Source of the DNA: Clostridia bacterium
Lineage (GTDB): Bacteria > Bacillota > Clostridia > Lachnospirales > Lachnospiraceae
Direction: 5' to 3'
DNA length: 64,000 nt
Assembly: GCA_910575625.1 (NCBI GenBank)
Contig: CAJTFD010000001.1
Span: 301,573-365,572 of the forward strand
The translations under genes and the position numbers were made by a program. The notes beneath the pieces were generated by a model. It saw only the letters and a list, made by a program, of their open reading frames with translations, was not told where the DNA came from and did no database searches. Shown here piece by piece: positions 26,483 through 35,015 of this stretch (its first letter is position 1; each line of letters begins with the position of its first letter).

Positions 26483-28198
26483 CTAACAGCCTAAATAGGG
26501 AAGCACATTTTCAAAAATACTGCGGATCACCGGGGCCGCGATCGTCCCGCCGTAGTAGATCCCCTGGGGATTGTTGATGATGCACAGCCCCAAGACTTGC
26601 GGATCCTCCGCGGGCGCAAACCCGACAAACGAAGATATATAACGGTGGGCGCTGCGGGGCAATGTCTGGGAGGTGGCGGTCTTGCCCCCGATCGTGTAGC
26701 CCTCGATGTAGGCATTCTTCCCCGACCCCTGGGAGACCACGCTCTCCAAGACGCCTCTGAGTGTCTGGGAGATCTCCGGCGATATGATGTCTTTTTTTAC
26801 ATCGTATTCCAGCTCTTTTACATATGTACCGTCCGCGCTCTTGATGCTCACCCCGAAATGGGGCGTGATCCGATTGCCGCCGTTTATGAGGGAACTGACC
26901 GTTGTGGCCAGCTGAATCGGCGTGATCTGGAACGACTGGCCAAATGATACGGTGGCCAGCTCCACCAGGCCCATATTCTTTGGGTCATGCATGATCGTCC
27001 CGGCCTCCCCGGGCAGATCCACCCCCGTCTTCTCCAGAAGACCAAACTTCTTAAAATATTTATAAAAATCATCTACGCCCAGACGCTGCCCCACATCGAT
27101 GAACACCGGATTGCAGGAGTTCTGCGCCCCCTCCACAAAAGTCTCCGCCCCGTGACCGGCCCGCTTGTGGCAGTGTATCCGCCTATCCTCCACCACCCGG
27201 TAGCCGGGACAGGAGAATGTGTCGGTCAGTTTGACCACGCCTTCTTCTAATCCGGCCGCAGCTGTGATGATCTTGAAGGTGGAACCCGGCTCATAGGTAT
27301 CGTTCAGACAGGGGTTACGCCACATTTGATTCAGAAGATCTTGCTTCTCCTCTGTGCTGATCTGGCCGCTCACGGTCTGGTTTAACGTAAATGGTTCGTT
27401 CAGATCGAACTCCGGCACATTGACCATGGCCATGATCTCGCCGTTCTGAGGATCCATGAGCAGGATCGATACGCTGTCCGCCTGTTTTTCTTCCAGGACT
27501 TTCAGCGCGGCCTGCTGGGCGTAGATCTGGATGTTGGTGTCCAGGCTGGTCTGCAGGTCGTAGCCTGGGACCGGGTCGAGCCGGCTCTCCCCGATCCCAT
27601 CCAACTCAATGCCCCGGGCATCTGTGGATGTGAGGATCTGGCCCGGGATCCCCTTTAAGTATTCCTCATATTTGACTTCCAGGCCGATGATGCCCTGGTT
27701 ATCCCCGCCTGTGAACCCCAGGACTTTGGAGGCCAGGGTGTCCAGTGGATAGTACCGCTTGAAGTCCTCATCCACTTTGACCCCTTCCAGGCCATGGCTG
27801 CGGATCCGGTCCCCCACCTCTTTCTCAACGTTTGCCTGTATCCTTTCTATGGAAGAGACTTTTTCCACCCGTTTGCGCACTTTTTCTTCATCCAGGCCCA
27901 GTTCTTTTACCAGCATGGCGATCACTTTTTCCGGGTCTTTGATCTGATTATGTATGACGGAGATCGTGCATACAGTCTTATTCGCCGCCAACACAACGCC
28001 GTTGGCATCCAAGATCCGGCCCCGGGCCGCCTTGATGTCCCTCTCCCGCTCATGGAGCTGCTGGGCTTTCTCCGAATAATAGTCGGACTGCACCACCATC
28101 AGCCAGACGAGCCGGATCAGGAGACCGGCCAGCAGGGCAGTACAGCAGAAAAACACCACCAGGACTTTCTTTTTATGGAATGTCTTATTTCTCTTCAT
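26483..28198 (-). CDS. Class B penicillin-binding protein, SpoVD/FtsI-like, with KTA in place of KTG
   Basis: The 571-residue transpeptidase has one N-terminal membrane anchor (about 11-37), a dimerisation region and a transpeptidase domain with EPGSTFK (Ser306) and SCN (361-363). The third motif reads GGKTATSQ (506-508) rather than KTGT. There is no C-terminal PASTA domain. The protein cross-links septal or spore peptidoglycan. As the second of two tandem class B PBPs in the cluster, it may be the sporulation form. The ribosome binding site is weak. Confidence 0.9.
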   Translation of the reverse strand: MKRNKTFHKKKVLVVFFCCTALLAGLLIRLVWLMVVQSDYYSEKAQQLHERERDIKAARGRILDANGVVLAANKTVCTISVIHNQIKDPEKVIAMLVKELGLDEEKVRKRVEKVSSIERIQANVEKEVGDRIRSHGLEGVKVDEDFKRYYPLDTLASKVLGFTGGDNQGIIGLEVKYEEYLKGIPGQILTSTDARGIELDGIGESRLDPVPGYDLQTSLDTNIQIYAQQAALKVLEEKQADSVSILLMDPQNGEIMAMVNVPEFDLNEPFTLNQTVSGQISTEEKQDLLNQMWRNPCLNDTYEPGSTFKIITAAAGLEEGVVKLTDTFSCPGYRVVEDRRIHCHKRAGHGAETFVEGAQNSCNPVFIDVGQRLGVDDFYKYFKKFGLLEKTGVDLPGEAGTIMHDPKNMGLVELATVSFGQSFQITPIQLATTVSSLINGGNRITPHFGVSIKSADGTYVKELEYDVKKDIISPEISQTLRGVLESVVSQGSGKNAYIEGYTIGGKTATSQTLPRSAHRYISSFVGFAPAEDPQVLGLCIINNPQGIYYGGTIAAPVIRSIFENVLPYLGC

Positions 28199-28338
28199 AC
28201 TACTAATCTATTTTTGTCTCTCCATAAAAAGACCATTGAAAGCCAAAAGACGGCCCGGATCGTCTTTGAGAAATGATCCACGCCAACCGTGGCATACAGT
28301 TGACATAGATCATTTTTGTAAAAACAATCTGACAGCCG

Positions 28339-30429
28339 TCAAAATCCGGCATCTTCGTTGGTGATGCCGTCGCTGAGTGCGTTGTTGTTCAGATCTACCT
28401 CCTGATCCGCTTCCGGCGGTTCCGGGATCGTCCCACCGGCGGCTGATTCCCGCACTGGCTCATCCTCCGCGCCGGTCCCGGCCTGGATCTGGGTGTTCCC
28501 CAGGCCCATATTGTCCCCAGCCTCGCCGAGATGGCCCGCAAAGCCGGACCACAGCGTCGTCGTGGGCACTGTGCCATCCTCGGACTCATCCGGCTCCACA
28601 TTCAGATAAGGCAGGACTTCCGACAGGATCCCCTGGGCGATATACTGGGACAATTTGCTGTTCTCCTGGTTCTCTGTATGGGCCTCATCGATGACCACGT
28701 ATATGAGCACTTCCGGATCCTCCACCGGGGCGAATCCCACAAAGGATACCAGGTATTTATTTTCATTGCGGGGGAACTTCTCCGCAGTCCCGGTCTTCCC
28801 GCCGGAACTGTATCCCTGCACTTTGGAATATTTTCCGGTGCCGCCCTCCACCGTGGCCCGCATCTGCTCCCGCACACTGGCGGATATATCTGTGGACACG
28901 GTCTGCCGCATGAGGACGGGCGTGATCTGTTTTGCCACTTTCCCGTCACTGTCCAGGATCTTGCTGACCAGGTGGGGCTGGTAGTAATAGCCGCCGTTGA
29001 TGATGGAGCTGATGGCCGCCGCCTCCTGGATCATGGTCAGCATGAAGCCCTGACCGAAGGAATCCGTGGCAAGCTCCACAGAACCCAGGCTGTCCCGCGT
29101 GTGGAGCACACCGGCCCCTTCCCCGGGCAGGTCGATCCCCGTCTTGACCCCTAGGTTCATCATGGCCTGGGAATCCAGGAATTTTTCCCCGCCCATCAAT
29201 GCCCCGATCTGCATCATCGCATCGTTGCAGGAATTGGCGATCACCTCGGCTAACGTCTGCTCCCCGTGGTAGCCGTTACAGCGGATGTATTCATCGTCCC
29301 CTTCCCCGTAACTCCAGCCGCCGTCACAGACAAATACGGAGTCCTTCTGGATCACACCATATTCCAGGGCCGCCGCGACCACCAGCGGCTTGGTGGTGGA
29401 ACCTGGTTCATAGGGATCGGTGATACAGAAATTACGCCACATCTGGTTCAATGCCTCCACCGTCTCCTCATCGGACATCTGATCGATCTCCTGCTGTGTG
29501 TACCGCCCGGTCAAATCCCGTGGGTCATTGAGGTCGTAAAAATCCCGGGTGCCCAGGGCCAGGACTTCCCCATTGTCCGGATCCATGAGGATCACTCCCA
29601 GCTCCTCGGAACCCATGGCCTGCATGAACGCCTGTATATATTTCTCTACGATCCGCTGGATTCCCACATCGATCGTAGTCTTGATCGTCTTGCCGTCCGT
29701 GGGCTGTATGATGTTCTGCTCCACGGTGGAATCGCTGCTGAAATAGCCATATCTCCTGCCATCCACACCGGTCAGGGTGGAGTTATAATAGCCCTCCAGA
29801 CCCCAGTCCGCGTTCCCGTCATCCAGGGTAAACCCGATGGTATCGCAGGCCAGGCTCCCCAACGGATAATTTCTCTTATATTCCTCCTCAAACCACACGC
29901 CGACGATGTTGCTCCGGGCCTCGATCTCCTCCTCCGAGAGGCCGCTGTCCTGGCTCGTGTCCGTGTATTCCTCGAAGGCTTTCTTCTTATCCATATCCAA
30001 GCCTTTTTCCAGGATATAGTACTGGCTGGATCTGGTGTCCTCTGCACTTAAGACATTGCGCACCTCCTCCTCGTTGATCCCTAAGAAGCTTACCATGGCC
30101 TGCACCGTGGGACCCAGGTATTTTTCATCGGAATTGATCACTTTGCAGTCCATGATCACGTTGTAGACCTTGCTGCTGGAAGCCAGGACTGTCCCGTTCC
30201 GATCCAGGATGTCCCCTCTCTTGAAAGGGAGCACCCGGCTGTCATACTGCTGCTGCGCCTGGGAAAGGACTTGCTTCTTATACTTATCCCCGCTGACCGC
30301 ATTGATATAGGTGATGCGCGACAGGAGGCATACAAAAGCCGCCACGATCACCACAAACAGAGCCAGCAGTTTCCTGCGCATCCTGGTATCAAGTTTTTTT
30401 ACAGGGTTCCTCTTCTTTTTCTCTCTCAT
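28339..30429 (-). CDS. Class B penicillin-binding protein, FtsI/PbpB-like
   Basis: The 696-residue division transpeptidase has a membrane segment at about 20-40, RGDILDRNGTVLA, the active-site EPGSTTK (Ser344), SCN (400-402) and KTGT (545-548). An acidic, Gly-rich tail of about 80 residues follows the transpeptidase domain instead of PASTA modules. It follows ftsL by 14 bp, which fits the FtsQLB-FtsW-FtsI septal complex. Its tandem neighbour is shorter and has a changed KTG box. Confidence 0.92.
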   Translation of the reverse strand: MREKKKRNPVKKLDTRMRRKLLALFVVIVAAFVCLLSRITYINAVSGDKYKKQVLSQAQQQYDSRVLPFKRGDILDRNGTVLASSSKVYNVIMDCKVINSDEKYLGPTVQAMVSFLGINEEEVRNVLSAEDTRSSQYYILEKGLDMDKKKAFEEYTDTSQDSGLSEEEIEARSNIVGVWFEEEYKRNYPLGSLACDTIGFTLDDGNADWGLEGYYNSTLTGVDGRRYGYFSSDSTVEQNIIQPTDGKTIKTTIDVGIQRIVEKYIQAFMQAMGSEELGVILMDPDNGEVLALGTRDFYDLNDPRDLTGRYTQQEIDQMSDEETVEALNQMWRNFCITDPYEPGSTTKPLVVAAALEYGVIQKDSVFVCDGGWSYGEGDDEYIRCNGYHGEQTLAEVIANSCNDAMMQIGALMGGEKFLDSQAMMNLGVKTGIDLPGEGAGVLHTRDSLGSVELATDSFGQGFMLTMIQEAAAISSIINGGYYYQPHLVSKILDSDGKVAKQITPVLMRQTVSTDISASVREQMRATVEGGTGKYSKVQGYSSGGKTGTAEKFPRNENKYLVSFVGFAPVEDPEVLIYVVIDEAHTENQENSKLSQYIAQGILSEVLPYLNVEPDESEDGTVPTTTLWSGFAGHLGEAGDNMGLGNTQIQAGTGAEDEPVRESAAGGTIPEPPEADQEVDLNNNALSDGITNEDAGF

Positions 30430-30443
30430 ATCTGACTGATCAC

Positions 30444-30890
30444 CTACTCTGCATCTGGGACATCCTGGAACTGCCGCACGTAACTCCCCTTGGGCATCTG
30501 GTAGGTGATCACCTGGTTGTCGGCCGGGTATTTCATCCCCAGACGCTCCATGGCTGCCTTCTTCACCTCTTCCAGATCCACGGAAGCATTGAGCTGGCTC
30601 TCATACGCATCGTTGTCTGCCCGAAGCTGGCTGTACTCGCTCTCCAGCTCCGCGATCGTCTCCACGCTGTTTGTGATCTGCGCTTTCAGCTGCAAAAACT
30701 GCACACAGGTATACAGCACGGCCACGGAGACGACCGCCAGGAACACCACAAAGACCCACGTCATGCCCTGTGCCCGCTCCCGGTTCTTCCTGGTCGTCTT
30801 GCTGACTACCGGATAATTTTTATACGGTCCTGCCTGCTGCGGGGCCTGTATCTGCCGGGCGGTGTTGCCCTCTATATATGCATTCTTCAT
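30444..30890 (-). CDS. ftsL: FtsL-like division protein
   Basis: The chosen ATG at 30890 has GGGGG 7 nt upstream, giving 148 residues. A basic cytoplasmic region is followed by a transmembrane segment (about 45-65) and a coiled coil with a leucine-zipper-like pattern (ITNSVETIAELESEYSQLRADND). It ends with MERLGMKYPADNQVITY, which is typical of FtsL/DivIC proteins. Sequence conservation is low in this family; position between rsmH and the PBP gene supports the call. Confidence 0.8.
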   Translation of the reverse strand: MKNAYIEGNTARQIQAPQQAGPYKNYPVVSKTTRKNRERAQGMTWVFVVFLAVVSVAVLYTCVQFLQLKAQITNSVETIAELESEYSQLRADNDAYESQLNASVDLEEVKKAAMERLGMKYPADNQVITYQMPKGSYVRQFQDVPDAE

Positions 30891-30930
30891 ATCATATCCC
30901 CCTACTGTTCGGATGGAACACTGCGGAACA

Positions 30931-31869
30931 CTATTCTCCACGCTCAAATATCCGCAGCTTCGCGCTCTTGGACCGCCTGTTCTCCTCCATCTCTTCTGGG
31001 CTTGGCAGGATGGGTCTGCGGGTCAGTACACGCCCCAGCGGCTTCTTGCCGCAGACACAGACCGGAAAATCCTTGGGGCAGGTACAGGGATCCTCACATT
31101 TTTTAAAAATATTCTTTACGATCCGATCCTCCAGGGAATGGAACGTGATCACGCAGATCCGCCCTCCAGGCGTCAGGATCTTGACCATATCCTCCAAAGA
31201 ATCCTGCAGGACCTCCAATTCCCTGTTCAGCTCGATGCGCAGCGCCTGGAACGTCCGTTTCGCCGGATGGCCCGGCGTCTTTTTGTATTTCATGGGGATC
31301 GCGTCCCGTATGATCTCCGCCAGCTCCCCTGTCGTCTCGATGGGCTTGTCCCTCCGATATGCTATGATACGCCGGACGATGTTTTTTGCAAAACGCTCCT
31401 CCCCATACCCCTGTATCACATGGAGCAGTTCTCTCTCGCCGTATCCGTTCACGATGTCCCGGGCCGTCTTCTCGGACCGCCTGTCCATACGCATGTCCAA
31501 AGCGACATCTTCCCTATAAGTAAATCCTCTTTCAGCGCTGTCAAGCTGATAAGAGGACACTCCTAAATCTAGCAATATTCCATCTACTTTTTGGATCCCG
31601 AGTTTCTCGAGCTCCTGTACCATGTAACAATAATTGCTGCGGACGATCGTTGTATTCCCCTTATACTCTTCCAACCGTCTGGACGCAGCAATTATTGCAT
31701 CCTGGTCCTGATCTATACCAATAAATCTCCCCTTGGCAGAAAGTTCTCCGCACACCCTTTTTGCGTGTCCGGCGCCTCCCAGTGTCCCATCCACGTAGAT
31801 GCCCTCCGGTCTGATCCGCAGGCCCTCCACCGCTTCTTCCAGTAATACTGATTCATGCCTAAAGTCCAT
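30931..31869 (-). CDS. rsmH: 16S rRNA (cytosine1402-N4)-methyltransferase
   Basis: RsmH (MraW) methylates C1402 in the ribosomal P site. The conserved start [13 protein letters not shown] is at 31869 with AAGGAG upstream (312 residues); the open frame extends into mraZ but that is not coding. Motifs are [39 protein letters not shown] and the C-terminal [14 protein letters not shown]. It is the standard partner of mraZ at the head of the division cluster. Confidence 0.96.
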   Translation of the reverse strand: MDFRHESVLLEEAVEGLRIRPEGIYVDGTLGGAGHAKRVCGELSAKGRFIGIDQDQDAIIAASRRLEEYKGNTTIVRSNYCYMVQELEKLGIQKVDGILLDLGVSSYQLDSAERGFTYREDVALDMRMDRRSEKTARDIVNGYGERELLHVIQGYGEERFAKNIVRRIIAYRRDKPIETTGELAEIIRDAIPMKYKKTPGHPAKRTFQALRIELNRELEVLQDSLEDMVKILTPGGRICVITFHSLEDRIVKNIFKKCEDPCTCPKDFPVCVCGKKPLGRVLTRRPILPSPEEMEENRRSKSAKLRIFERGE

Positions 31870-31891
31870 GTCATACTCCTTGCTGTGCGCA

Positions 31892-32323
31892 TCAGATGAC
31901 AATGCCCATTTCCTGCATCTCTTCTGCGATGCTGTCCATGTCATCGTAATTACTGTTTTCAATCCACTTGTCTTTGCTCCATACCTCGATCCGGGTAATA
32001 TTTCCAGTGAGCACCACGTCTTTCTCCAGACCAGCAAATTCCCGCAACGTCGCCGGTACGAGGATTCTCCCCTGCTTGTCCAGTTCACACATAGTAGCAC
32101 CTGCCACAAAGAACCTCGAGAAGGCTCTGGCGCTTTTATTCGTAAGTGGTAACGCCTTTAGCTTATCTTCAAAGGCTTTCCATTCGTCCATAGGATAAAT
32201 TGATAAACAGCCGTCCAATCCTTTTGTCAGCACAAACTCTTCCCCAAGAAGTTCGCGGAACTTGGATGGGATGATCAGCCGTCCCTTCGTATCAATTGTG
32301 TGGTTGTACTCTCCCATGAACAT
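31892..32323 (-). CDS. mraZ: Transcriptional regulator MraZ
   Basis: The 143-residue protein has two SpoVT/AbrB-like modules: [21 protein letters not shown] and [21 protein letters not shown]. MraZ forms ring-shaped oligomers that bind tandem repeats upstream of its own gene and control the division cluster. Exactly such repeats lie at 32388-32437. The ATG has AAGGTG 7 nt upstream. Confidence 0.96.
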   Translation of the reverse strand: MFMGEYNHTIDTKGRLIIPSKFRELLGEEFVLTKGLDGCLSIYPMDEWKAFEDKLKALPLTNKSARAFSRFFVAGATMCELDKQGRILVPATLREFAGLEKDVVLTGNITRIEVWSKDKWIENSNYDDMDSIAEEMQEMGIVI

Positions 32324-32387
32324 GTAAATTCACCTTCTAATGGGAAATCATTTATTCTCCCCAAATGCTTCCCCCGGTGGTCGGAGT

Positions 32388-32437
32388 CTGCCACTTTCCC
32401 TCCATTAGCCACCACCATCCTCCACTTTCTACCACTT
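32388..32437 (-). promoter_or_regulatory. MraZ operator: five tandem 10-bp GTGG boxes
   Basis: Reading the minus strand, five consecutive 10-mers are AAGTGGTAGA, AAGTGGAGGA, TGGTGGTGGC, TAATGGAGGG and AAAGTGGCAG. Boxes 1-4 keep GTGG or ATGG in exact 10-bp phase; the fifth is shifted by 1 bp. The array starts just downstream of the -10 box, where a bound MraZ ring would block transcription. Assignment to MraZ rests on location and the known GTGG-type repeats of this regulator. Confidence 0.75.
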
Positions 32438-32445
32438 GTATGACT

Positions 32446-32474
32446 ATTCTATACCAAAACCAGAAAAAACACAA
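32446..32474 (-). promoter_or_regulatory. Promoter of the division/cell wall cluster
   Basis: On the minus strand TTGTGT (32469-32474) and TAGAAT (32446-32451) are 17 bp apart. The MraZ boxes begin immediately downstream. A perfect 10-bp inverted repeat (TACCACTTGT at 32430-32439, ACAAGTGGTA at 32471-32480) flanks the core promoter. Confidence 0.65.
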
Positions 32475-32654
32475 GTGGTAAAAATTTTGCCCAGCTGGAT
32501 GATCCCGATAAAAAAATCGGCATGTTCTTGTCACATTTTGTCGTATTCAACTATATATTGTATGTATTCACCCACTTATCCACCACATATTGGTCAAGAG
32601 GAATTTTTTCCCCACGATAGGCGCAGATATTTTTTTTCGTCCCCTTCCCCTGAC

Positions 32655-32697
32655 ACAAAAAGTGGGAGGATCACCCACTCGATGATCCTCCCACTTC
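32655..32697 (-). terminator. Terminator overlapping the spo0E-like stop codon
   Basis: A perfect 13-bp stem (AGTGGGAGGATCA with TGATCCTCCCACT) is followed by five T on the minus strand. The upstream arm encodes the last residues of the Spo0E-like protein, and the stop codon TGA begins the downstream arm. Confidence 0.9.
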
Positions 32698-32874
32698 CAT
32701 ATCAAGATATTGTACGATCAAATAATCCAGTTCTCTGCTGAGTTCCTGGCATCGCAACAGGTCAGCCCTTCCCCTGACCTTGGAATCCAATTTCCGCCGC
32801 TTCATCTCGATACTCTGGCGCAGGCTCTCCCTCTTTGCCTCCACGCCCCATGTCCATTCTGCTTTTTGTTCCAC
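32671..32874 (-). CDS. Spo0E-like aspartyl-phosphate phosphatase
   Basis: The 67-residue protein begins with a GTG that has GAGGGG 5 nt upstream. The C-terminal half has the family signature SxxLDxLI as ELSRELDYLIVQYL. Spo0E proteins are small helical hairpins that dephosphorylate Spo0A and so delay sporulation. The gene is last in a ychF-lgt-spo0E-like unit, 60 bp after lgt. Short proteins of this kind are easily missed; the motif plus the ribosome binding site support it. The target response regulator is inferred. Confidence 0.8.
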   Translation of the reverse strand: MEQKAEWTWGVEAKRESLRQSIEMKRRKLDSKVRGRADLLRCQELSRELDYLIVQYLDMEVGGSSSG

Positions 32875-32934
32875 TTGTTCCCCTCATTTCTTCTTGTGTA
32901 TTTTTCACTACTGTCCAATGCAGTGGACAGTAAC

Positions 32935-33801
32935 CTATTTTTCCCCTTTTTTCCTATGACGTAAAAACACAATAAATCCTCCACTTGCCACCACCAGTAT
33001 CAGTGATAAAAGCTGCGATACAGGGAATCGCAGCCCCAGGACCGCCATCCTCAGCTGATCCGTGCGCAGCCCTTCGATCCAGACACGACCAAGCCCATAC
33101 CCAACTAAATATAGGAGGAATACCTCCCCCTGGAACCGCTTCTTCTTCCTGTACCACAGCAAAAACGCCAATACCAGGATATTCCACATGCTCTCATAGA
33201 GGAACGTGGGATGCACCTGGATGTACGCCACGCCCCCGATACTCTGCACGTGTTCCCACATCTGGGCTGTGATCTCCCTCTGGCGCACCGCATCCACCGG
33301 GAGCTGCATCGCCAACAGGTTGTCCGTATAGCCGCCGAAAGCCTCCCTGTTAAAGAAATTCCCCCACCGGCCCAGGATCTGGCCCAGCACCAGGCCCAGA
33401 CAGGCGGTATCCACCATCTGCCCCAGCGGTATTTTTTTACGCCTGGTATAGATGCACGCGGTGGCAACCCCGGACAAGATGCCGCCGTAGATCGCCAGCC
33501 CCCCATTGCGGATGTTGAAGATCTCCAACAGATCATCCCTATAGCTGTCCCAGGAAAATACCACATAATAGGCCCTGGCCCCCACGATCCCGATCACGAT
33601 CGACAAGATCAGCATATCCAGATAGAAATCCTCATCCTGCCCGGTCCGCCTGGCCTCCGCCAGGACCAGCGCGACCCCGGCGATCATAGACACCGCGATC
33701 ACGATCCCATAATAGGCGATATCGATGCCCAAAAATTGTATCGTCTTCCCCACATGCCCGAGATGGATCCCCAGATGCGGGAAATGTATCGACATATCCA
33801 T
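32935..33801 (-). CDS. lgt: Phosphatidylglycerol-prolipoprotein diacylglyceryl transferase
   Basis: Lgt attaches diacylglycerol to the lipobox cysteine of prelipoproteins in the membrane. The 288-residue protein has about seven membrane spans. Family motifs are GIDIAYYGIVIA, RNGGLAIYGGI (the HGGL region, with Asn for His), GRWGNFFNREAFGG and YGLGRVWIEGLRTDQL. Starts at 33801 or the second ATG at 33795 both have GGTGAG upstream. It is in the same unit as ychF. The LspA-like gene at 61268-61741 would act on its products. Confidence 0.95.
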   Translation of the reverse strand: MDMSIHFPHLGIHLGHVGKTIQFLGIDIAYYGIVIAVSMIAGVALVLAEARRTGQDEDFYLDMLILSIVIGIVGARAYYVVFSWDSYRDDLLEIFNIRNGGLAIYGGILSGVATACIYTRRKKIPLGQMVDTACLGLVLGQILGRWGNFFNREAFGGYTDNLLAMQLPVDAVRQREITAQMWEHVQSIGGVAYIQVHPTFLYESMWNILVLAFLLWYRKKKRFQGEVFLLYLVGYGLGRVWIEGLRTDQLRMAVLGLRFPVSQLLSLILVVASGGFIVFLRHRKKGEK

Positions 33802-33809
33802 CCACTCAC

Positions 33810-34907
33810 CTAAACATTAAATCTGAACAGGATCACATCCCCATCCTGTACCACATAGTCCTTGCCTTCCATGCGCACCAGTCCCTTCTCCCTGGCTCCC
33901 GCATAAGACCCACATTCCAGCAGATCCTGGTAATTGACCACTTCCGCTTTGATGAACCCCCGTTCAAAATCCGTGTGGATCTTCCCGGCCGCCTGAGGCG
34001 CCTTCGTCCCCAGTTTCACTGTCCAGGCCCTGGTCTCATCTTCACCGGAGGTGAGAAAGCTGTGGAGTCCCAGCAGACGATAACTGGCCTTTATCAGTTT
34101 CTCCAGTCCGGACTCTTTTAATCCCAGATCTTCCAAAAACATCTTGCGCTCTTCATCGTCCAGCTCCGCGATCTCCTGCTCGATCTGCGCGCAGATGACA
34201 AACACCTCGCTGCCCTGCTCCCCGGCGTACGTCCGGATGCTCCCCACATAGGCATTTCCTGCCCCGTCATCCTCCAGATCCGCCTCCGCTACGTTGGACG
34301 CGTAGATCACCGGCTTGTAGGTGAGCAGGTTGTACTCGCCCATCCAGGCTTCCTCCTCTTCCCCCTCAAGCTCCAATGTGATCGCCAGCCGGTCCGCTTC
34401 CAGATGCTTCTTGATCTTTTCCAGGAATGCCAGCTCTTTGGCCGCCTTCTTATCATTGCGCGCCACCTTCGTGGTCTTCGCTATCCTGCGCTCCAAGATC
34501 TCCAGATCAGAGAACACCAGTTCCAAGTTGATCGTCTCGATGTCCCGCAGCGGGTCGATCGACCCATCCACATGCACCACATTCTCATCCTCAAAACAGC
34601 GCACCACATGGACGATGGCATCCACTTCCCGGATGTTGGCCAGGAACTGGTTGCCCAGACCCTCCCCTTTGGATGCGCCCTTCACCAGCCCGGCGATATC
34701 CACGAACTCAATCACCGCCGGAGTCACTTTCTTCGACTGATAAAAATCCCCCAATAGCTTCAATCTCTCATCCGGCACGGCCACGATCCCCACATTCGGG
34801 TCGATGGTGCAGAACGGATAATTGGCAGACTCTGCCCCCGCGCGGGTCAGAGAATTAAAAAGGGTGCTCTTCCCCACATTGGGCAGCCCCACGATCCCCA
34901 ATTTCAT
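33810..34907 (-). CDS. ychF: YchF/Ola1-family P-loop ATPase
   Basis: The 365-residue Obg-like protein starts KLGIVGLPNVGKSTLFNSL (P-loop) and has VEFVDIAGLVKGASKGEGLGNQFL (switch regions). The usual NKxD is replaced by YASNVAEAD, as known for this ATP-preferring family. A C-terminal TGS domain ends in VQDGDVILFRFNV. It interacts with ribosomes and stress responses in known bacteria. A promoter is predicted about 60 bp upstream. Confidence 0.95.
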   Translation of the reverse strand: MKLGIVGLPNVGKSTLFNSLTRAGAESANYPFCTIDPNVGIVAVPDERLKLLGDFYQSKKVTPAVIEFVDIAGLVKGASKGEGLGNQFLANIREVDAIVHVVRCFEDENVVHVDGSIDPLRDIETINLELVFSDLEILERRIAKTTKVARNDKKAAKELAFLEKIKKHLEADRLAITLELEGEEEEAWMGEYNLLTYKPVIYASNVAEADLEDDGAGNAYVGSIRTYAGEQGSEVFVICAQIEQEIAELDDEERKMFLEDLGLKESGLEKLIKASYRLLGLHSFLTSGEDETRAWTVKLGTKAPQAAGKIHTDFERGFIKAEVVNYQDLLECGSYAGAREKGLVRMEGKDYVVQDGDVILFRFNV

Positions 34908-34967
34908 CTCCTGTTCTCCTTCCTTGAATATAAAAAATCTTTATGGACGATCACCAGATCTTCCTCC

Positions 34968-34996
34968 CGTATAATGAATTTGGACCAGGTATGCAA
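34968..34996 (-). promoter_or_regulatory. Candidate promoter for ychF-lgt-spo0E-like
   Basis: TTGCAT (34991-34996) and TATACG (34968-34973) on the minus strand are 17 bp apart. The -35 box lies within the T-tract of the thiN terminator, so the previous operon ends exactly where this one begins. Confidence 0.55.
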
Positions 34997-35015
34997 AAAG
35001 ACCCTCAGTCTTTTG
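34994..35015 (-). terminator. Terminator after thiN
   Basis: AAAAGAC, loop, GTCTTTT followed by further T on the minus strand forms a 7-bp hairpin. The thiN stop codon TGA lies in its loop. This closes the long priA-to-thiN operon. Confidence 0.75.

Noticed and set aside
31870..32109. N-terminal extension of RsmH inside mraZ
   Set aside because: It is out-of-frame mraZ sequence; the true start at 31869 has AAGGAG.
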